Source of the DNA: an uncultured Methylococcales bacterium
GTDB taxonomy: Bacteria > Pseudomonadota > Gammaproteobacteria > Methylococcales > Methylomonadaceae
Length of the DNA stretch: 64,000 nucleotides
Reading direction: 5' to 3'
NCBI GenBank assembly: GCA_903902705.1
Contig: CAIUVX010000064.1
Location: 1-64,000, forward strand
The notes beneath the pieces are model-generated. The model was not told the origin of the DNA and ran no database searches. It saw nothing but the letters and a program-made list of their open reading frames with translations. This document shows positions 59,817 to 64,000 of this stretch, one piece after another. The translations under genes were made by a program, and so were the position numbers. Within the stretch, counting starts at the first letter, position 1; every line of letters begins with the position of its first letter.

Positions 59817-60452
59817 ATGAAAACACAACACCTGTTATTTTGTCTGTTTGGCGTAATGATTTTAACCAATGTCGCTTATGCTGACGTTAATTTTGGTAAA
59901 AAAGTACCATCAGCCAATGACGTAATTAACGCTCTCGATCCTTCTAATGTTAATCCAAGTGCTACACCCGAAGATGCTGATTATGAAGGCGATGTTAAAA
60001 AAGACAACAGTCGCTCTATTGATATGAGTAAACTGGATGCCAGACCTTCGTCAACCAAACCAAGACCTAGCAAACCAAAACCCATTCCAATGCCCGCCTC
60101 AAGTAACAATGAGGCAGCGTTGTCTATGGAAATTATCTTTGGTTACAACTCCGCAGAGTTGACTGCGACTGCCAAGGAACAACTCAGACCTGTGGGTGAA
60201 GCATTGGCTTCTGGAAAATTATCAAACCTGAGTTTTGTCGTTGAAGGTCATACTGATGGTGTGGGTGGTCAAGCGTATAACAAAACCTTGTCTGAAGAAC
60301 GTGCCGCATCGGTAAAAAGTTTTTTAGTGACGGCTTTCAACCTGCCATCTACTAATATTCAGATTGTTGGTAAAGGAAAAAGTGACTTACTTGATCCTAA
60401 TAATCCAAGTAGCGAAGTCAATCGCCGAGTACGCATTATTGCTAGAAAGTAA
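59817..60452 (+). CDS. OmpA-domain protein
   Basis: Signal peptide; FVVEGHTDGVGGQAYNKTLSEERAASVKSFLV; VNRRVRIIARK. Confidence 0.93.
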   Translation: MKTQHLLFCLFGVMILTNVAYADVNFGKKVPSANDVINALDPSNVNPSATPEDADYEGDVKKDNSRSIDMSKLDARPSSTKPRPSKPKPIPMPASSNNEAALSMEIIFGYNSAELTATAKEQLRPVGEALASGKLSNLSFVVEGHTDGVGGQAYNKTLSEERAASVKSFLVTAFNLPSTNIQIVGKGKSDLLDPNNPSSEVNRRVRIIARK

Positions 60453-60631
60453 AGCTATTGGCACGCGCTGTTTGCTATAGAATTGCGATGCTATGTTCGA
60501 GGCTAAGAGGATTTATGTATAATTGCGGTGTTAGTAGGTTAATAAATTTATGCCGCTGTTAACTCATTCAACCAAATGGATAAGCCACTGGCGTAGCGTT
60601 CTTTGTTTTAATATTTCTTTGGGGTATTTTT

Positions 60632-61171
60632 ATGAAAACACAACATCTATTATTTTGTCTGTTTGGCATAATTGCACTGACAAACGTTGCTGGTGCTGAT
60701 GAAAAGAATGTTGGTAAGGGGAAGATAACAGCCGAAGAAGTTAAAGCTTTTTTTAAGCCTAAAGTTGTTGAGTTGGATGCAAATGGCAAACCCATAAAAA
60801 GCCGTAAAATAGCTCCAATAACAGAAGATCTGCCAGCAATATCTATGGAAATTGTCTTTGACTATAAGTCAGCAAAACTGACTGACGCTGCGAAGGAACA
60901 GCTTACACCTGTCGGGCAAGCATTGATTTCTGAAGACTTAAAAGATCAAAGTTTTATCGTTGAAGGTCATACCGATGCTGTTGGTAGTCAACCTTACAAC
61001 AAAACGCTATCTGAACAGCGAGCTGCGTCTGTAAAGGATTTTTTGGTTAATAATTTTAGTGTTCAACCTGACCATATTCAAATTGTTGGTAAAGGTAAAG
61101 AGGGTCTGCTCGACCCTAAGCATCCAGACAGTGAAGTTAATCGGCGAGTACGCTTTATTGCTAAACAGTGA
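60632..61171 (+). CDS. OmpA-domain protein, tandem paralog of 59817-60452
   Basis: FIVEGHTDAVGSQPYNKTLSEQRAASVKDFLV; near-identical first ~17 codons and upstream region. Confidence 0.93.
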   Translation: MKTQHLLFCLFGIIALTNVAGADEKNVGKGKITAEEVKAFFKPKVVELDANGKPIKSRKIAPITEDLPAISMEIVFDYKSAKLTDAAKEQLTPVGQALISEDLKDQSFIVEGHTDAVGSQPYNKTLSEQRAASVKDFLVNNFSVQPDHIQIVGKGKEGLLDPKHPDSEVNRRVRFIAKQ

Positions 61172-61303
61172 GAATATTGGCACTGTTGTTTGTCATAAAA
61201 CGCCGTTAGCCTAGTAAAATATCGTACTGAATTATTTGAATAATATTATCGCCCACCTTATTGTTGGAGGGCGAACAAGGATGCGTAGAGCTACTCCCCT
61301 CGC

Positions 61304-61344
61304 AAAAATCATCGCCAATTTTAAAAAATGGGCGATGATTTTTT
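61304..61344 (+). terminator. Hairpin with T-tract between ompA paralog 2 and kinase gene
   Basis: AAAAATCATCGCC ... GGCGATGATTTTTT. Confidence 0.65.
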
Positions 61345-61376
61345 GTCAAAGTTAATTTTTAAGGCTTGATTCTTTT

Positions 61377-63164
61377 ATGTCGGAAAAATCGCACACCGAT
61401 TCAAATGATACTGATGTTACCCGTGTTAAAAATGATACGGATGTTACGCTTGTTCAATCAGTAGACCTCAATGAAGAACAGACAATACTAAATTCAAATC
61501 CGTCTGCCAATTCTTCAACAGAGCAAACGACCAATGAACGGCGTGTTCAATCCAGTACAAGCGTAAGTAGCTACTCCAATACAGGTTCATTTCCTACCAT
61601 GCCGCTAGAAATAGGTAGCGTAGTAAAAAACACCTATGAACTGGTTCAGGTATTGGGTGAAGGTGGTATGGGTAGCGTTTTTAAAGCACTGAATAAAGAC
61701 TGGGAGGAAGTCGGCGCACGAGATCCTTATGTGGCTCTCAAAGTATTAAAATCAGAGTTGTCTGGTAACAAAGAGCTGGTCATGGGTTTATTCAGAGAGT
61801 TTGATCGTATCAAAATGCTCTCCGACTGTCCGAACAATATTAAAGTTCACGACTTTGGTCGAGACGGCGCAAATGTTTTCATGACCATGGAATACCTTAC
61901 TGGGCAAACATTGAGCGAATACATCAACCATCAACCAACGACCTTGGCTCACGCTTGGTTCATTATTGAAGGCGTTGGCAATGCCCTCGCTTTTGCGCAT
62001 GAACACAACATCGTCCATCGTGACATTAAACCTGGAAATATTTTCATCACTGAGAAAGGTGTGGTGAAGGTATTGGATTTTGGCATTGCATCTAAGATAA
62101 ACGAAAACGAAGACGATAGAACCAAATTTAATGGCGATGATCTTGGTGCATTTACACTAGCCTATGCGTCTCCTGACACCCGACTGGGTGATCCTCCCGA
62201 TTGCCGTGATGATATTTATTCATTTGCCTGTGTTATTTACGAAATACTAACGGGCAAAAAGTTTTTTGATCCAAAAAGAAGAAGTAAAAAAGCCGAACCG
62301 ATTCATGGTTTAAACACTAAGCAAATGGAAGCGTTAAACAAAGCCTTAGCGTTTGAAAGAGACTTACGCACCCCTAATATTCGTGAATTACTGGATAAAT
62401 TACGCCCTGTTAAAACACCTTGGTTAAAATACGGCAGCATTGGTGGTGGCGTAGTGCTTATTATTATAGGCTTGCTGGTAGTGTTCAAACCCGCTCCCGT
62501 TCCACCTCCTATTAATTATACAAAGCAAATTGAAAGCAAAGTGGACTCAGCTGAAAATGCCAAAAAAGAGGCTGATAGAATCGTGGCTGAAAATGCCAAA
62601 AAAGAGGCTGATAGAATCGTGGCTGAAAATGCCAAAAAAGAGGCTGATAGAATCGCGGCTGAAAATGCTAAAAAAGAAGCTGATAGAATCGCGGCTGAAA
62701 ATGCTAAAAAAGAAGCTGATAGAATCGCGGCTGAAAATGATAAAAAAGAAGCTGGTCAATTAACTCCCCCCTTTCAATTTGGAACAAGTAGTGATGGTGT
62801 TATACAGCTACAAACCTCAAAACTTGAGTATAAAAATGGCGAGTCATTTCATTTGAGTTTTACCCTAACACAGCCTAGTTATGTTCGAGTGAACGACCAT
62901 GATACTAAAGGTGAAATAACAACCTTACGTCCTAATCCCCGTCAGCCAGATAAATTACTCCCTGCCGATAGAGAGCAGCTTTTTCCACCTAAAGGCATTG
63001 ATCTTCCTATAGAAGGTAATTCTGGTGACGGTACTATAACTGTGGTAGCAAGCTCACAAGCTTTTTCAAAATCTGACCAATTACTTAATGCCGATGGCAG
63101 TATTTCTGAACAAGTGAAAAATGGCGCGTATTCATGGGTGCAAGTCCACTATAAGCTACGTTAA
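61377..63164 (+). CDS. Membrane Ser/Thr protein kinase with periplasmic repeat region and DUF4384-like domain
   Basis: LGEGGMGSVFKAL; HRDIKPGNIFITEKGVVKVLDFGIAS; TM YGSIGGGVVLIIIGLLVVF; AENAKKEADRI repeats; FQFGTSSDGVIQLQTSKLEYKNGESFHLSFTLTQPSYVRV. Confidence 0.92.
   Translation: MSEKSHTDSNDTDVTRVKNDTDVTLVQSVDLNEEQTILNSNPSANSSTEQTTNERRVQSSTSVSSYSNTGSFPTMPLEIGSVVKNTYELVQVLGEGGMGSVFKALNKDWEEVGARDPYVALKVLKSELSGNKELVMGLFREFDRIKMLSDCPNNIKVHDFGRDGANVFMTMEYLTGQTLSEYINHQPTTLAHAWFIIEGVGNALAFAHEHNIVHRDIKPGNIFITEKGVVKVLDFGIASKINENEDDRTKFNGDDLGAFTLAYASPDTRLGDPPDCRDDIYSFACVIYEILTGKKFFDPKRRSKKAEPIHGLNTKQMEALNKALAFERDLRTPNIRELLDKLRPVKTPWLKYGSIGGGVVLIIIGLLVVFKPAPVPPPINYTKQIESKVDSAENAKKEADRIVAENAKKEADRIVAENAKKEADRIAAENAKKEADRIAAENAKKEADRIAAENDKKEAGQLTPPFQFGTSSDGVIQLQTSKLEYKNGESFHLSFTLTQPSYVRVNDHDTKGEITTLRPNPRQPDKLLPADREQLFPPKGIDLPIEGNSGDGTITVVASSQAFSKSDQLLNADGSISEQVKNGAYSWVQVHYKLR
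62550..62765 (+). repeat. Six 36-bp coding repeats (AENAKKEADRI[V/A]), last one degenerate
   Basis: gctgaaaatgccaaaaaagaggctgatagaatcgtg repeated with gcc/gct, gag/gaa and gtg/gcg variants. Confidence 0.95.
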
Positions 63165-63215
63165 CACACGCTATATTCAATTAAATCGTGTGTGTTTTTC
63201 TGGGTTATACAGATT

Positions 63216-63986
63216 TCACTCACTGCCCGCCGCCGCAACCAAATCAATAATTTGGTCGAATTGATAATGAGCTGCCAATTGTTGCAAACCATCGGCAATG
63301 GCGGGAGCGATGAGGCGAATTTGAGCGAGTACCGCGTCGGTTTCTTCAATATCCAGATTTAACGCGGCTTCGTGTAATTGTTGTCGCAGTGCAATAGGTA
63401 GCGTGGTTAGCATTTCAGCGGTTATTTCCACAACAGGCGATGATGCGGATTCTAAGGCATCTTCATAAATAAAGTTAACCCCTAGCAGGTTTGCCAGTGC
63501 GGTAAAAATCTCTGGAATGTGAAACGGTTTGTGTAGCACTGCATCACAGCCCGCATTAATGATGCTATCGTGTTGATCTATAAAAGCACTGGCAGTCAAG
63601 GCAATGATTTTAACCGCCTTGCCTCCGTTCAATTGGCGAATGTTAGCCGTAGCTTGATAACCATCCATCACAGGCATACGCATATCCATCCAGATTAAAT
63701 GCGGTTGCCATTGTTCAAACGCGCTAATGCGGTATTCGCAGTCAAAGGCTAAATGCTGCTCGATAATGAACTTGAGATAATCCGCCATACTTTGGCGTGA
63801 CTCAGGCACAACCAGTGCTAACCAGTGTGCAGTGTCACGCAAATAATCGAGGGGGATACCAAAAATATCATCGAGAATAGCGGAACTTGTCCATAAATCA
63901 TGGCTTATGTCATAGTGATAGTTGCCCAGTTTGGCGAGCCTCTGAGCGTCATAGAGTGCTTGCTGATTGATTTTCAGCAACTCCAT
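63216..63986 (-). CDS. PAS/response-regulator/Hpt-like protein, probably an internally deleted hybrid histidine kinase (may continue past the window edge)
   Basis: PAS-like start ... FDCEYRIS joined to AFEQWQPHLIWMDMRMPVMDGYQATANIRQL ... IIALTASAF ... GCDAVLHKPFHIPEIF. Confidence 0.75.
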   Translation of the reverse strand: MELLKINQQALYDAQRLAKLGNYHYDISHDLWTSSAILDDIFGIPLDYLRDTAHWLALVVPESRQSMADYLKFIIEQHLAFDCEYRISAFEQWQPHLIWMDMRMPVMDGYQATANIRQLNGGKAVKIIALTASAFIDQHDSIINAGCDAVLHKPFHIPEIFTALANLLGVNFIYEDALESASSPVVEITAEMLTTLPIALRQQLHEAALNLDIEETDAVLAQIRLIAPAIADGLQQLAAHYQFDQIIDLVAAAGSE

Positions 63987-64000
63987 ATCGTGTTCTTGGC

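Noticed and set aside
62547-62759. Minus-strand 70-aa ORF (repeated FFFSIFSRDSIS)
   Set aside because: Mirror of the 36-bp coding repeats in the kinase gene; no independent coding evidence
62530-62763. Plus-strand alternate-frame ORF with KMPKKRLIESWL repeats
   Set aside because: Frame-shifted reading of the same repeats
62550-62765. Possible CRISPR array (regular 36-bp periodicity)
   Set aside because: No unique spacers; the repeat is contiguous and in frame with the kinase
1-64000. Restriction-modification, toxin-antitoxin, CRISPR-Cas, transposase, prophage, tRNA or rRNA genes
   Set aside because: Looked for recognisable motifs in the ORF track and intergenic regions; none found

Overview
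The window looks like a chromosomal segment of a gammaproteobacterium. The gene content, including a pabB plus amino-acid-kinase pair, is compatible with a methylotroph or methanotroph, but that is inference. Most of it is housekeeping: hemCDXY, a MoxR/DUF58/transglutaminase operon, mltA, mazG, dgkA, gcvH, grxC, ppnP, two ABC-F ATPases, zur with a ZnuD-like receptor, glgX, gmhA/hldE/hldD, pabB, nadK-recN, agmatine deiminase, a TonB receptor with a PepSY protein, rpe, an MBOAT/SGNH acetylation pair, an Hsp70-like gene, a DinG/YoaA-type helicase, tsaB, EVE and DUF1415. The accessory parts worth attention are: (1) a three-gene exported cassette at 9.3-11.8 kb, made of a CHAP-domain protein with a bacteriocin-leader-like motif after its signal peptide, a periplasmic C39-like peptidase, and an outer-membrane barrel whose exported N-terminus looks like an excisionase/MerR-type helix-turn-helix; (2) a GEMM-I-like (c-di-GMP) riboswitch candidate directly upstream of a 1276-aa DUF4347/CshA-repeat adhesin; (3) a duplicated, decayed 3' end of the agmatine deiminase gene flanking a TonB/PepSY uptake module; (4) tandemly duplicated OmpA-domain genes, with their promoter region, next to a membrane Ser/Thr kinase carrying 36-bp coding repeats and a DUF4384-like domain; (5) Zur-box palindromes upstream of both zur and the ZnuD-like receptor; (6) a truncated ATPase gene and an apparently internally deleted hybrid-kinase gene. 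No CRISPR array, rRNA, tRNA, transposase or prophage was recognised. All calls are by eye, with no database search.
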